Below, one piece after another: positions 47,501-58,910 of a stretch of 64,000 nt of DNA. The translations under genes and the position numbers were made by a program. The notes beneath the pieces are model-generated. The model had not been told where the DNA came from. It ran no database searches and saw nothing but the letters and a program-made list of their open reading frames with translations. Within the stretch, counting starts at the first letter, position 1, and every line of letters begins with the position of its first letter. This DNA is from Pyrus communis (taxonomy: Eukaryota > Streptophyta > Magnoliopsida > Rosales > Rosaceae): NCBI RefSeq assembly GCF_963583255.1, contig NC_084805.1:4729060-4793059 (forward strand), in the 5' to 3' direction.

Positions 47501-48750
47501 AACTTTTCTCAGTGGAGACCTAGAAGAAAGTATTTACATGAAGCAACCAACTGGATTTGTTGAAAGGAGGAAGAAAAAATATGGTTTGCAAGCTCAATAA
47601 GTCAATATATAGGTTAAAGCAAGCTTCTACACAGTGGTATTTGAAATTTGATCATATTGTTTCTTCATTGGGGTTTGAAGAAAACAAATTGGATGATTGC
47701 ATTTACACTAAGTTTTCTGATTCAAAGTTTATCTTTTTGGTGCTTTATGTTGATGATATTCTTCTAGCAAGTTCTTGTCCTCAATTGTTATATAATACTA
47801 AAAACATGATCAGTAAGAACTTTGATATGAAAGATCTAGGAGAAACACACTATGTGTTGGGAATTGAAATCATTCTTGATAAACAGAAGAGATTGCTTGG
47901 TTTTGGTTTATCTTAAAAGGGTTAGATTGATAGAGTATTACTTCGATTTAATAAGGAGAGTTGTAACTATGGCCAGGTTCTAGTCAACAAGGGAGATAAG
48001 TTCTCAAAGAATCAATGACCGAAGACTGATTTGGAGATCAAGAAAATGCAATCCAAACCTTATGCTTCTCTGGTGGGAGGCCTCATGTATGCACAACAAT
48101 ATGTGCATTACTAGATATTGCTTTTATTGTAGGCATGATGGGAAGGTTTCAAGCAAGTTTGGGAGAAAGCACATTGGACATTTGCTAATAAGGTTACGAG
48201 ATATTTACAAAGAACCAAGAATTTAATGTTGGTTTATGGCAGATGTGAACTTTGGAACTTAAGGGGTACACTAACTCAGATTTGGGTGGTGATGTGGATG
48301 ATAGAAAGTCAACAGGTGGTTACATATTCATGTTAAATGGTGGTGCAGTTTCTTGGAAAAGTGCTAAACAAACTGTTATTGTTACATCTACTATGGAGGC
48401 TGAATTTATAGCTTGTTTTGAAGGAATGAAATAGGCAGTTTGGTTAAAGAATTTCATGTCAAACTTGAAGATTGTGAATTCGAACAAAAAACTTGTGAGG
48501 ATGTTTTTTGATAATAACTTAGTTGTGTTCTTTGCCAAGAATAATAGGAGAACTTGTGCTTCTAGGTTAATGGATGTAAAGTTCCTTAAAGTCAAAGAGC
48601 AAGTCAAGAAAGTAATGATTGAAGTGTAACATATTAGCACTGTCATGATGCTTGCCGATCCCTTGACTAAGGCATTGCCTATTGGAGAATTTCAAAAACA
48701 TGTTTCTCGGATGGGAGTGTTGGAGAGTCTTGATCAGTGGGAGTAATTGA
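44545..48750 (+). pseudogene. Copia gag-pol of the forward element, broken
   Basis: Gag starts MSAISMKTLNLANIP and is broken by stops at about 44818 and 44887, then continues to about 45219 (YNTQDKRWDIDELI). A CCHC knuckle CFWCKPKGHLKVNC is at about 45356 and a protease-like DTGCSVHI at about 45495. Integrase lies at 46080-46480 ([28 protein letters not shown]). RT lies at 47214-47916 (MDVKTTFLSGDLEE, LYVDDILLAS) and RNase H at 48252-48600 (DDRKSTGGY, TMEAEFIA), with a C-terminal end near 48750 (PLTKALP). At least eight stops or shifts separate these parts. No functional enzyme is expected. Confidence 0.88.
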
Positions 48751-49302
48751 TTATGCTTTGAGAGCTTGAGATTGCAGCTGTGTGAGTAACATAATCTAGA
48801 ATGGTGTTTGCAATCTTGGCTGAGCTTAATTTATTAAGTTATAGCTAGTTTTATGCTTTCAATAAAAGTCTTTGTCATAAGACTCATTACTTTAGTTTTT
48901 AAAGTTTTGTAAATTTGGATGGTTGGCTTATTATAGAGGTAGATTCATTTGATGTTTTGAAAAAAAATAGTTTGTCTGTTTTAAAGCTTACGGTTAAGGA
49001 ATTTTATTTAGTCAATGATGTGTTGCTTTTCGATGAGATTCATATTAGTCCTGGTCTTTTGAAAAGTGGGAGCATATTGTTTGAGTGACTGTTTACATCA
49101 GTTTTAAGTCATGAGTCATGTTTGTAGATTGGATATATGTAAGCTTAGAATCAATACTGCATTTAGTTTGTAGTCTATGGGTATTGGTGTCTATATTTTG
49201 AAATGCAATGGGACAATAGTCATGATGGTAAATTCTAGGGTAAGGCTCCGTGATCACTTCTTATAATTGGAAAAGTTCACGTCTAAGATTAATCTCATGT
49301 TC
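48751..49302 (+). other. 3' non-coding part of the forward Copia
   Basis: About 550 bases between the end of RNase H and the purine tract. Nothing recognised. Confidence 0.55.
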
Positions 49303-49313
49303 AAGTGGGAGAA

Positions 49314-49760
49314 TGTAAGAGTATGAACATGAGATTGGATGTTTTGACAGCCTTATAAGAAGTTGTATACTAATCCTTGTTTTTGAAGGGTTATGTTTTG
49401 ACATTTAAACTGATATGGATTGGAAAACATAAGTTGTTTTCTGTAAGGATTTTAATAGGGAATCCTTATTGGGTTATGAAAAAGATATATATGTACCTAT
49501 ATATATATATTGTAACCACTGTTCTCACAAGTGTGTTCTCTATTTGGGACTAAGCTCTATTCTTAGTTAGAGCTTGAAGTAATCTGACAGAAAGGAGAAA
49601 AGTTGCAGTGCACTGAGATCGGGCTGTAGCTTCCATGGCATCTTCGAATGGAGGTTCATCAGGTTAGTGAAATTGCAATGTTTATATGGAAAAGTTATTG
49701 TGCATTACTTGATTGTGATTACTTTAACTTAATCTTGTTTTTGGCTATAATAGTTTAACA
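49314..49760 (+). repeat. Right LTR of the forward Copia
   Basis: 447 bp, from TGTAAGAG to TTTAACA, with a short (TA) tract at the site where the left LTR carries the hairpin insertion. Confidence 0.88.
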
Positions 49761-50243
49761 TTATGTTGAACTAGCAACCTACAAAAAAATGCCTGTTTAC
49801 TGCTTGTTTTTGATTTTATACTAGTCATGTATCTATTCTTCCAAAAGGATAATTTTAATCTGATGGCATCATGGTGCCTCAATGGTACCATCGTGGTGCC
49901 TCAATGATTTTCCATGAGCTAGTCTCTCTCATGGTACCATCGTGGTGCCTCAACGATCACTCATAAGTTGTTTCAGATAATATATGGTTTATGGCGATAC
50001 ACATTTATCTTTATATGCACATTTATGGTCAGGCTTAGAAGAAAATCCCAAAGCTTTCTCAATTTTTACAAGTCAACTGAAAATTCTAGTGTGCTTAATT
50101 TCTCATTAAGAAATTTTAAACGATGAGTTCCCGTTGCCGAGCACTGTTCAATGTTCATGCTAAGAAATTTGAAGTTTCTTTAAAGGCCTTTGGATATTCC
50201 TACATGAGAAGTATAATGTATTATTATTTTTCATTATGCGGGG

Positions 50244-50299
<56 letters not shown>

Positions 50300-50316
50300 T
50301 ATGTTTGGGTTCTAGT
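49761..50316 (+). repeat. SAUR array unit 4 remnant, left part
   Basis: Resembles 9419-9925 (upstream of C1) and also 541-700, with repeated CTCTCTCATGGTACCATCGTGGTGCCTCAA phrases near 49870-49950. It contains the C4 remnant and ends at the CTAGT target site of the next Copia. Confidence 0.85.
50123..50316 (+). pseudogene. SAUR C4, degraded and split
   Basis: The start region aligns with C1 (VHAKKFEVSLKAF against VHAKKFQVSSKAL) but has an extra 7-base stretch (CAATGTT) and shifted frame. The post-SAUR tail follows and contains a (TA)n tract expanded to about 54 bases where C1-C2 have TTATATATC. The remainder of the tail continues at 57414 beyond the inserted Copia. Non-functional. Confidence 0.8.
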
Positions 50317-50590
50317 TATAGAATTTGAGATTGGAAAGGGAAAGTGTGAATGCAAAAGAGCAAAGAATAAGTGAGAATAATTTGTGATTACTTTTCTTGA
50401 CCATTTGCGTTATCACATATTGTATATATATACATATTACATCAATTGGCCTTGTAAAGCCATAGAAGGCAAGTATTAGAATATAATACAGCAGTAAAGA
50501 CAGAGAAGGAATGAATCGTGCAGTGCAGCAAATCACGTCCTAATGGCAGATTTGTCTGCTTGATTTGTTGGACTTGTAGTAATCTCTTCA
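50317..50590 (-). repeat. 3' LTR of the C4 Copia
   Basis: 274 bp, matches 57134-57413 with scattered substitutions and a short CAA repeat difference. Confidence 0.88.
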
Positions 50591-50734
50591 TCCCCCTCAA
50601 GCGAAATGGAACAAAGTGAAGATTAAGCTTCGAAATAAGAAGGGAGAACCGTTCACGAGATAGTCCTTTGGTGAAGACATCGGCAATTTGATGTTGGGAA
50701 GGAATATGCCGAGTGGCAAGGACCCCGTGAGCAA

Positions 50735-53526
50735 TTAACTCACAAACAAAATGGTAATCAATTCTATGTGCTGAGTGCGAGCATAGAAGACCATATTTAT
50801 AGCAATTTGAAGAGCGAAAACATTGTCAACATAAATGCATGGTGAATTATAAAGAGGAAAACCAATCTCACGAAACAAATAGTAGAACCACCATAGTTCA
50901 GCTGCTGTTATGGCAAGAGCGCGATATTTAGCTTCAGAGCTTAAGAAAGACACTGTGGATTGCTTTTTAGCAGTCCAAGTCAGAAGGTTCAGGCTAAGGA
51001 AAATGAACGCACTGCTAGTGGATTGATGATCATCAATAGAACTAGCCCAATCAGCATCGGATAAGCCACGAAGAGAGAAGTCCGTTGAGGAACAGAAAAG
51101 GAGACCATACGCAACGATGCCCTTGATATAGTGATAGATGCGCTTGACTGCTTGAAGATGAGTGGTTTTCAAATTGTGCATGTATTGACAAACTTGATTG
51201 ACAGCATAGGTAATGTTAGGGCGTGAGATTGTAAGATGTTGGAGCCCACTAACCATACTACGATATGTCTCTGGGTTAGAAATTGGATCACCATCATGCG
51301 CAGATAAGCGTGTGGAGGAGAGGAATGGAGTGGGACTTGGCTTGCAAAGATCCATCTTAAATTTTTTTATTTTTTTTTTAAACAAATCAGAAGCATAACA
51401 AGATTGAAATAGAGAGGTGACTGCCATTGCAAATGACCTTTATACCAAGAAAGTAATTCAGATCCCCCAACTTCCGACTAGGAAAAGTGGCACATAATGT
51501 ATGAATGAACTGATGAATAGCAGTAGAATTAGAACCTGTAACAATCAAATCGTCAACATATACAAGCACATATAGAGAATATGTGGAAGAATGACAAATA
51601 AACAAGGATACATCTGATCGGCTGTGGAAGAACCCTCGGCTATACAAAAAGGAATTTAAGCATTGGAACCATGCACGTGGAGCTTCTTTAAGACCATATA
51701 GTGCCTTATGAAGACAACAAACATGCTTAGGGTGCTGTGAATCGACAAAACAGGTGGTTGTTTCATATAGATCTCTTCAAGCAAGATTCCATTCAAGAAG
51801 GCATTACGAATATCAAGTTGCTGTAAAGTCTAGTTTTTGCAAATAGCCAAGGCAAAGATCGTATGAATAGTCCTTGGTTTGACAATGGGACTAAAAGTTT
51901 CTTTATAATCAAGACCTTCTTGTTGGTTGTAAGCCTTGGCAACAAGACATGTTTTGGGTTGATCAATAGAACCATTCGTTTTGCGTTTCACCCAAAAGAT
52001 CTATTTGCATCCGACAATATTCATATGAAGAGTAGTAAGAACAAGAGACCATGTTGGTTTTCACAAAGGGCATACTCTTCTGTCATAGCTTTCTGCCAAT
52101 GAAGATACTTGGCTTCTTGAGTACAGCTAGATGGTTTGAATGACATTTGATCGTTAAAGGTAGCAGTTAATATTTATGGACGCAGATATGGGGTTGAACC
52201 ATAGATCATATTGTTGACATTCTTAAATTTTTGGTGGTCAGGAGAGTGTGCCTGATCAGGCACAGCAGCATCATTGGTAGACGTGAGCTCCGTGGATGGG
52301 GAGGGCTTATTAGTGGACATATGAGTCCGTGGGTTTAGAGAAGCACCATCAGAATGATTTGGTAATGTGGAAGTTAATGCCAAGTCAAGGGGTGTGGAGG
52401 AAGCAGCTAGGTCTGTGTCCTCATGGTGGGAAGAAAAAGATATAGCTTGTGGGGGCTGCTGTGCTTGGTTGTGGCAAGCAAGACTAGGCATAGTAGTAGG
52501 GTATATAACAAATTGTTGTTGTTGCTGCATGTTAGGAAAAGATGCAGCTTTGATGGCCTGATATGGAAAAGTGGATTCATCAAATTGAACATGGCGAGAA
52601 ATATAAACCTTATCAGAGGCAATGTTTAAACACCGATAGCCCTTGTAATTGTTATCGTAGCTAATAAAGACGTATTTGATGGATTTTGGCATTAGCTTAT
52701 GAGAATTGTAGGGAACCTTATGAGGAAAGCATGTGTAACCAAATATTTTGAAGAATCGAAAATCTGGTGTCCTGTCAAATAACTTTTCATAAGGTGAGAC
52801 ATCCCTAATATTATGTAAAGGTAACCAATTAATTAGAAAGGCAATCGTGGTGAAAGCTTCCCCCAAAAAATGAGGACGGAAGATGGGATTGGGCAAGTAA
52901 ACAAAGACCCATTTCAACAATATGATGGTGCTTTCTTTCAACGATGTCATTTTGTTGGGGAGTATATGGACAAGAAAGTTGTTGAGTAACTCCATGTTGA
53001 TGTAGAAAAGTGTGGAAAACATTGCTATAGTGAATTCACCGCCACCATCAGTTTGCATAATTTTAATTGCTAGAGTCAACCGATTTTCAACCATTCTTTT
53101 AAATGTAACGAAGGTAGACATAACATCAGATTTTCGTGCAAGGGGAAATAACCACACAAATCTAGAGCAATCATCCATTATTAATAAATAAAATTTGTAG
53201 CCAAAATTAGAGGGAGTTGGAGCAGGTCCCCATACATCACGATGCAAAAGATCAAGTGGATGTTGAGCTATGGATGTGCAAGAATTGAAAGGTAATCTAC
53301 ATGATTTGCCTAATGGACAAACAACCAATAGGTAAGTGGTATTTATTGGCAAGATCTTGGAAAATAATGGTTGACGGATGTCCAAGACGAGCATGCCACA
53401 CATCACAAGTCGTCCGTTCTCCATAGAAAACAAGCTTTGGTCTGATTTGTGAAGCAGCCCGAATGTAATAAAAATCACCATAGTTAAGCCCAATAAGAAG
53501 TACTGGCCCGTTGTCTTATCCTTCAC
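50735..53526 (-). pseudogene. Copia integrase, RT and RNase H of the C4 element, broken
   Basis: Reverse strand from 53526: GAG-pre-integrase tail and integrase (HRDVWGPAP, LLIMDDCSRFVW, QTDGGGEFT), then a long hinge rich in Ser/Pro/Gln to about 52174. Remnants of the RT N-terminus run down to about 51650, RT C-terminus is at 51387-51647 (YVDDLIVTGSN, NYFLGI), and RNase H is at 50735-51427 (SDADWASSIDDHQST, SSEAKYRALA, YVDNVFAL). Stops or shifts near 52160, 51640 and 51400 break the reading frame. Confidence 0.87.
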
Positions 53527-53529
53527 ATG

Positions 53530-54292
53530 AAAAGAACGATCATTAATCTCAAAAAAAAAACAATGATTATCATAGCAAAATCAATGAAGCGATAATTATT
53601 AGTTATTTTTAATGGCAGGGACATATAACACATCATCCAGTATCATGGAGCCATGTAAACCAGTTACGGAGGATTTGCCAACATGAGAGATACATAATTG
53701 ATTACCGTTGCCAACAATAATATAATTGGTACCTTCATAAGGTTGAATCTACATGAGGGTGAAAGGATCATTGGTCATGTGATTTGTTGCACGAGAATCG
53801 AATATCCAAGGTGTTGGTGATGGAGAATGAGCAGTAGCAAGATATGCAAAGTTTCCACGTGTTTTACATTGGTTGGCTTTGTTGACACAACACGCCCCGA
53901 TCCCAATGTCCTCGGGACATCCGGATGGTCACATGCTGGCCGACACCCGAGGGTGACAAAAGCCATTTAATTAATGCAAAGGTTAAGAACATGTGTAACA
54001 TAAATTGTAGCAAGATAATATGATGTGACTATTCATGCAGTAGTAAAGTATTACCATAATAACAATATTCAACTGCCAACAATGAATTGTTATGATAATG
54101 AATGACATGTTCAGAGAATACATCTAATACAAAGTACAAGTGGAAGGTAAGATAGAGCAATGCTATTACAATCGATGTCAAAGCAGAAGGAAAATAGCAC
54201 GATGTCACTGGTAGGGAATGCTTTGTAACTTGGGTCGTATTCTTCGTTCCTATGTCTTAAGGGGGTGCAAAACAAACATGAGTGGACCAAGT

Positions 54293-54328
<36 letters not shown>

Positions 54329-57089
54329 AAACAGTTAACACACTAACCCCTAAAGTTTTATGAAAACGAATACCATAATATGTAATAAATTTTCTAAAAA
54401 CCCTAGCATGCCATAAACATATCTTGTATAAAGCGTAATTACTATGAATGTCCAATCTCAACTCCAGGCCCTATGCCCTCTTCCCGTCCTTGCGCCGTAG
54501 CCAAAGGAAATTTCTTCAAGCCCTATGCCAGTTCATGTCTCTCAGCCCGTAGCTAGAGATTATTTCTTCCGGCCTAATGCCAACACTGTAAATCTCGTCC
54601 GTAGGCAGAATAGGGACCACTAGTTAAGTAGAAAACCATTGAACATAGCTTTTCCAAACATAAGTACATATATCTCAAAATGATCTTCACAGTATAAAGT
54701 CATCCATCATCTCTAACTAGCCTCAGTAAGCATGTTATCTCATCATTAAATCATGCTTTTCATGTATGCATTTCTACTATTAAAACATGCATTTTAGAAA
54801 GGGTCCACTCACAGATACTCTGTCGTAGATGAGCTGTACGAATTAGGAATAACAGAATCGCTGCTAGAAATTGCACTTAAGCACATAAAGGGTATAATTA
54901 ACAAAACTATACTCAAACGATTGAATTTTAGAAAACGAACATCATAAACAGGTTCAGGATGTCAAAAAACATAAAAATGGGCCTCGGGTATGACTGTGCG
55001 CCTCCCCATGCTCCCTTATCAGCCGCTGTAAAGTGGCGGCTCCAGCGACCATTCACCGCCGTGGGCCACCGTGGGTTGCCGGTGGTGCGTGCACCTTACG
55101 CGCTGGCATCGGCAGTCGCCCACGCGTAGGCCACACGCAGGCTCATGCACGGCTGGGCTAGGGTTTTGATCAAATTTAGGCTTGGGCTAAGGTATTAGGC
55201 AAGAGCTAGGGTATTGGGCCTAGGTCCAAAGGTTTCTGGTTGAGTCTATTGGGTCAGGGCCCGAGTTCTATAAAGCCCACAAGCCTGAGTTCCTTAGGTT
55301 TCTAAGCTAAAGGGCTTGAGCTTGAAAGCCTGGCCCAAAATCCTTTTGGGTTTAAACAAAAATAAAATTAAAAAAAAAAACAGATTTTGGGTTAAGGAAA
55401 AATGGGCTGGAGGCCCAATTTCTACTCGGCCCCAAGGCCGGTCCTTTGGGTTTTTGGGTTGTGGTTCCCAGTAAGTCGAGCTTAGAAGCAAAAGCCCAAA
55501 AGTCCATTCCACATAGCCCTCAGGGCCTGGGTTGTGGTTTTTCATCGGGAAAGAGGCCCGAGCCTCCCGATCTCCGGTCGCCATCGATTTGGCCACCCTA
55601 GGGTACGATCTAGGTTTGAAATTGAAGGTAGAGACAAGGGGAGAGTTTTGGTACCTTTAGTTTCCGTAGAATGGCTGGAGATGGCCAAAAACTTGTCTTG
55701 AAGACGTCAGACCCACGGAGGGAATGAGTATGCTTAGCTCCGATGGGTGTACTTCGTGTTGTCGGAAGAAGATGTGAAAGAGTCCTTCTAAGGGTGGTAA
55801 TGGTGTCGTGGTGTGGTTAGGGGGGTTAGGTGCATGCATGGGTGTAGATCGAGGAGGGAGTCTGAGAGAGTTAGAGAATGGAGAGAGAGAATGAGAGTTG
55901 AGAGCTGAGAGTGAGAGATCCGAGAGAGAGAGAGAGAGACTCGGGAAGGAGAGAGATATGAAGTTAGGGTGCTACCATGTGGCATCATGGGGGAGAAAGG
56001 AAATGTAGATTGTGGGTCTAGATTAGATTAGGATAAGTGACCAAATTGCACATTTTATAAACTTTCAGGGACAAAATGAAATTACGATTTAATAATAGGG
56101 GTGGGGTTTCACATTTGTGACCATATTCCTCGTATAGTTGGCAGGGCTCGTCCGCCTCAAAAGTGGGTGGCTTGGGTGGTAGCGATGGCAAAGGAATAAG
56201 AGGTGGTTGATGGTCATTAGACAGACCACAGTTGAATCGAAGAGCATTCCAATTGGTCTGGCGGTGGGAATTTGAAGGACGCGACCTAGGACAATTGCGA
56301 TTACGACCTTGTCCGTGGCTAAAAGAATGATTGGAGGATGAGAATTGGTTTTGGCTGGAGATAGATTTGGACGGGCCACTAGAGAGACGATGAGCAGTGA
56401 AGGTAGCACCATTGGACAAGGAAAGATATGACATTTTTTTGATGAGATTTTCTTCCTGAATGAGCAGGTCATAACAGTCATCATATGAAAGAGAAGGGCG
56501 AAGATGAACAACGGTGGTAAACTCCTTGTACTCAGGACCAAGGCCGTCTAAAAAGCATTCAATAAGGTCATCTTCACTGATACTGGAACCAACAGTATTA
56601 TGAGAATCTGCAAGCCTTTTGGCATGCATTAGAATAGTCGAACATGGGCTTCTTCGAATCTTTCTTAAGAGTGCGAAGTTGGTCACAAAAAGTGCAGATG
56701 TGAGTCTTGGAAAAAGGTGATAAACGTTTTTCCAAGAGAGTCCAAGCATCATAAGCATAGCTGCAAGGAGTTAGAATAGTTCAGATAAAGGATATGCAAG
56801 TAGCCTTGATCCAACTGAGAGCGAGTTTGTTCCTAGAATAATGGGGATTGACAAAGCCATCATCGAGCTTCTTCCATGGTTTAGAATTAATGGTCACGAC
56901 ATCTTCCATTCCATGAATTTCAGAAACATCCTGAAATTGAGGTCGCCAACTAAGATAATTGTTGTGGTCCATGGGAGTGTTAATCGTGTGAGAGATGTTG
57001 AAGGTGGTGGGAATGGAGATGGTAGGGGTAGTCATGGTAAAGGAAGATGAATCAGAAGAGGTAGGGGAGATTGGGTTAGCAGAAGTCAT
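53530..57089 (-). pseudogene. Copia gag-protease of the C4 element, split by a solo LTR
   Basis: Gag starts at 57089 (MTSANPISPTSS, NNYLSWRPQF) and has a stop near 56781 before continuing from 56758 (SEDDLIECFLDGLGPEYKEF). The zinc-knuckle part (CQLYEEYGH) is cut by the solo LTR at 56118/53882. It resumes at 53882 and runs into a protease tail with GNGNQLCISHVG and DDVLYVPAIKN near 53600-53730. Confidence 0.82.
53883..56113 (-). repeat. Solo Ty3/Gypsy LTR
   Basis: 2231 bp, reverse orientation, from TGTGAAACCCCACCCC (at 56113) to TGTTGTGTCA (at 53883), with a perfect 5-bp target duplication TTTGT at 53878-53882 and 56114-56118. Same family as the LTRs inside SAUR units 1-3 but clearly diverged from them. 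It includes a (TA)n tract at about 54297-54324 and a GA-rich tract near 55920-55940. A single LTR with target duplication is the product of LTR-LTR recombination. Confidence 0.92.
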
Positions 57090-57133
57090 AAAGGATCGAA
57101 TGAAGTGTTAACTTGTCGAGAAGGTTGATATCA

Positions 57134-57413
57134 TATAAAATTTGAGATTGGAAAGGGAAAGTATGAATGCAAAAGATCAGAGAATAGGTGAGAATAATTT
57201 GTGATTAATTTTCTTGATCATTTGCATTATCGTAGATTGTATATGTATACATATTACATCAGTTGGCTTTGTAAAGCCATAGAAGGCAAGTATTATAATA
57301 TAATACAACAACAACAGTAAACATAGAGAATGAGTGAATCGTGCAGTACAGCAAATCACGTCCTAATGGTAGATTTGTTTGCTTGATTTGTTGAACATGT
57401 AGTAATCTCTTCA
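57134..57413 (-). repeat. 5' LTR of the C4 Copia
   Basis: 280 bp, begins TGAAGAGATTACTAC on the reverse strand. Confidence 0.88.
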
Positions 57414-58003
57414 CTAGTGAACTCTTATGTATTTGTTCCTTTCTTTCTGCCACCCGTCAATTTTTGGTGTATCTCAGGATCGGGGCGTGATACCTCAATT
57501 TTGTGATTAATCAAACATATAATTAAGGAGAAAGTTGTTAGTCTATGACGTTGTGTCCTCCTCCATTGATTCAATAGTTTGTATCCATACAAACTCTGTT
57601 AAGTAGTAACCTCCATATAGTAAGGCTTAGCTAAGTTGGCTAGCTAAAGTAGTGAGCTCTTAAACGCTTCGGTGTAATTAGGAATGGAACCGTGTAATTA
57701 TAAGTTGTAAATCCCAATGTGAGATTTTCAACAAAAAGATGGTACAACACAATTCCAAATATTGTAAAACTGAGTTCTTATTTTCATAGCAAAATAGTAT
57801 TTCACTCATAAAAATGATGTGATCATTTATTGAAAAATTACTGCAACTTTATGTACATCATTCAAAGATACAGTTTTTACTCCTCACAAAAGTTTTCACA
57901 ATTACTTCCTACAGCCAGTGTTACCAAATCATGTAATTCTTCACGAACCACGGTTAACCTAGATAGTAGTAGATAAGAGATGTTCGTATTGTAAACAAAC
58001 TAC
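57414..58003 (+). repeat. SAUR array unit 4 remnant, right part
   Basis: Continues the C-type tail and spacer (matches about 9930-10515). It stops just before the place where units 1-3 have the Gypsy LTR, where Copia gag sequence begins instead. It is more diverged from units 1-3 than they are from each other. Confidence 0.85.
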
Positions 58004-58195
58004 TGTTTTTTGATAAAATTTGGAATGAAGGGAGATAGCAGGTTCAGTAAAAGTAGCACAAAGCGTACTAACTAGAGTCTAGTCAGCCTGGTACCAGACA
58101 AGGTACTCAGGGTTGGGAGAAGTAGTGACCACTGGCAGGAAAGCCGTAGAAGTTTCAGGATTAGCAGAGGCAGCAAGGCAGGCAATTGGAACAGT

Positions 58196-58805
58196 TGTCA
58201 CATCCCGTCCCGGGGCGAATCACTTCCCGTCCCGGGGCGAATCACTTCCCGGGCCCGCTCCACCACTGTAGCACGATATTGTCCGCTTTGGGCTTACCAT
58301 TCCCTCACGGTTTTGTTTTTGGGAACTCACGAGCAACTTCCCAGTGGGTCTCCCATCATAGGATTGCTCTAGCCTCCTTCTCGCTTAACTTCGGAGTTCC
58401 TACGGAACCCGAAGCCAGTGAGCTCCCAAAAGGCATCGTATTAGGTAAGGATGGGAATATACATATAAGGATCACTCCCCTGGGCGATGTGGGATGTTAC
58501 AATCCACCCCCCTTAGGGGCCCGACGTCCTCGTCGGCACACACGCGGCCAGGGTTAGGCTGCTCCACCACCGTAGCACGATATTTTCCGCTTTGGGCTTA
58601 CCATTCCCTCACGGTTTTGTTTTTGGGAACTCACGAGCAACTTCCCAGTGGGTCACCCATCATGGGATTGCTCTAGCCTCCTTCTCGCTTAACTTCGGAG
58701 TTCCTACGGAACCCGAAGCCAGTGAGCTCCCAAAAGGCCTCGTGCTAGGTAGGGATGGGAATATACATATAAGGATCACTCCCCTGGGCGATGTGGGATG
58801 TTACA
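58196..58805 (-). mobile_element. Cassandra-like TRIM with 5S rRNA-derived LTRs
   Basis: 610 bp with target duplication ACAGT (58191-58195, 58806-58810). On the reverse strand the LTR begins TGTAACATCCCACATCGCC. The 3' LTR is 58196-58501 (306 bp). A purine tract AAGGGGGGTGGAT precedes it (about 58502-58514). The 5' LTR is about 58560-58805 and lacks its last ~50 bases, so the internal domain is only about 58 bases with no primer site. Non-coding and non-autonomous. Confidence 0.88.
58632..58735 (-). other. 5S rRNA-like segment in the TRIM 5' LTR
   Basis: The reverse strand holds GAACTCCGAAGTTAAGCG (A-box and intermediate region of 5S rRNA) and, after AATCCCATGATGGGTGACCC, the ACTGGGAAGTTGCTCGTGAG end. 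A second copy is in the 3' LTR (about 58330-58432, reading GATGGGAGACCC). This is the internal RNA polymerase III promoter carried by Cassandra elements. It is not a working 5S gene, since the 5' and middle parts differ from 5S rRNA. Confidence 0.82.
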
Positions 58806-58910
58806 ACAGTGGTGGTGATTACTGGACTAAGACACCGATATGAAGACAAAACGCAGAAATTTTGGCCAACTAAAAATGGCTTCACGTGACTCTCCCAAGG
58901 AAGATAATTT

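Larger units (their letters stand above)
42863..49760 (+). mobile_element. Decayed Copia element, forward strand
   Basis: LTR - primer site - gag-protease-integrase-RT-RNase H - purine tract - LTR. The right LTR (49314-49760, TG...CA) is complete. The left LTR lacks its first bases, because homology begins inside it where the reverse Copia fragment stops. The primer site TGGTATCAGAGC is at 43826-43837 and the purine tract AAGTGGGAGAA at 49303-49313. LTR divergence of several percent by eye and many stops show an old insertion. The sequence after 49760 is SAUR-array spacer, so it entered unit 4; the left target duplication is lost. Confidence 0.9.
50317..57413 (-). mobile_element. Copia element in SAUR C4 (with nested solo LTR)
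   Basis: 7097 bp including a 2231-bp nested Gypsy LTR plus its 5-bp target copy. Target duplication CTAGT at 50312-50316 and 57414-57418. The 3' LTR is 50317-50590 (274 bp) and the 5' LTR is 57134-57413 (280 bp); a purine tract TTGAGGGGGA adjoins the 3' LTR. LTR ends read TG...TA rather than TG...CA in both copies. Primer site is poor (TGATATCAACC). The two LTRs differ at many positions, so this is older than the A1 insertion. Confidence 0.92.

Noticed and set aside
58330..58440. Possible 5S rRNA gene
   Set aside because: Only parts of 5S match, it lies inside repeated TRIM ends with a target duplication, and a second copy is in the other LTR; it is a Cassandra LTR.
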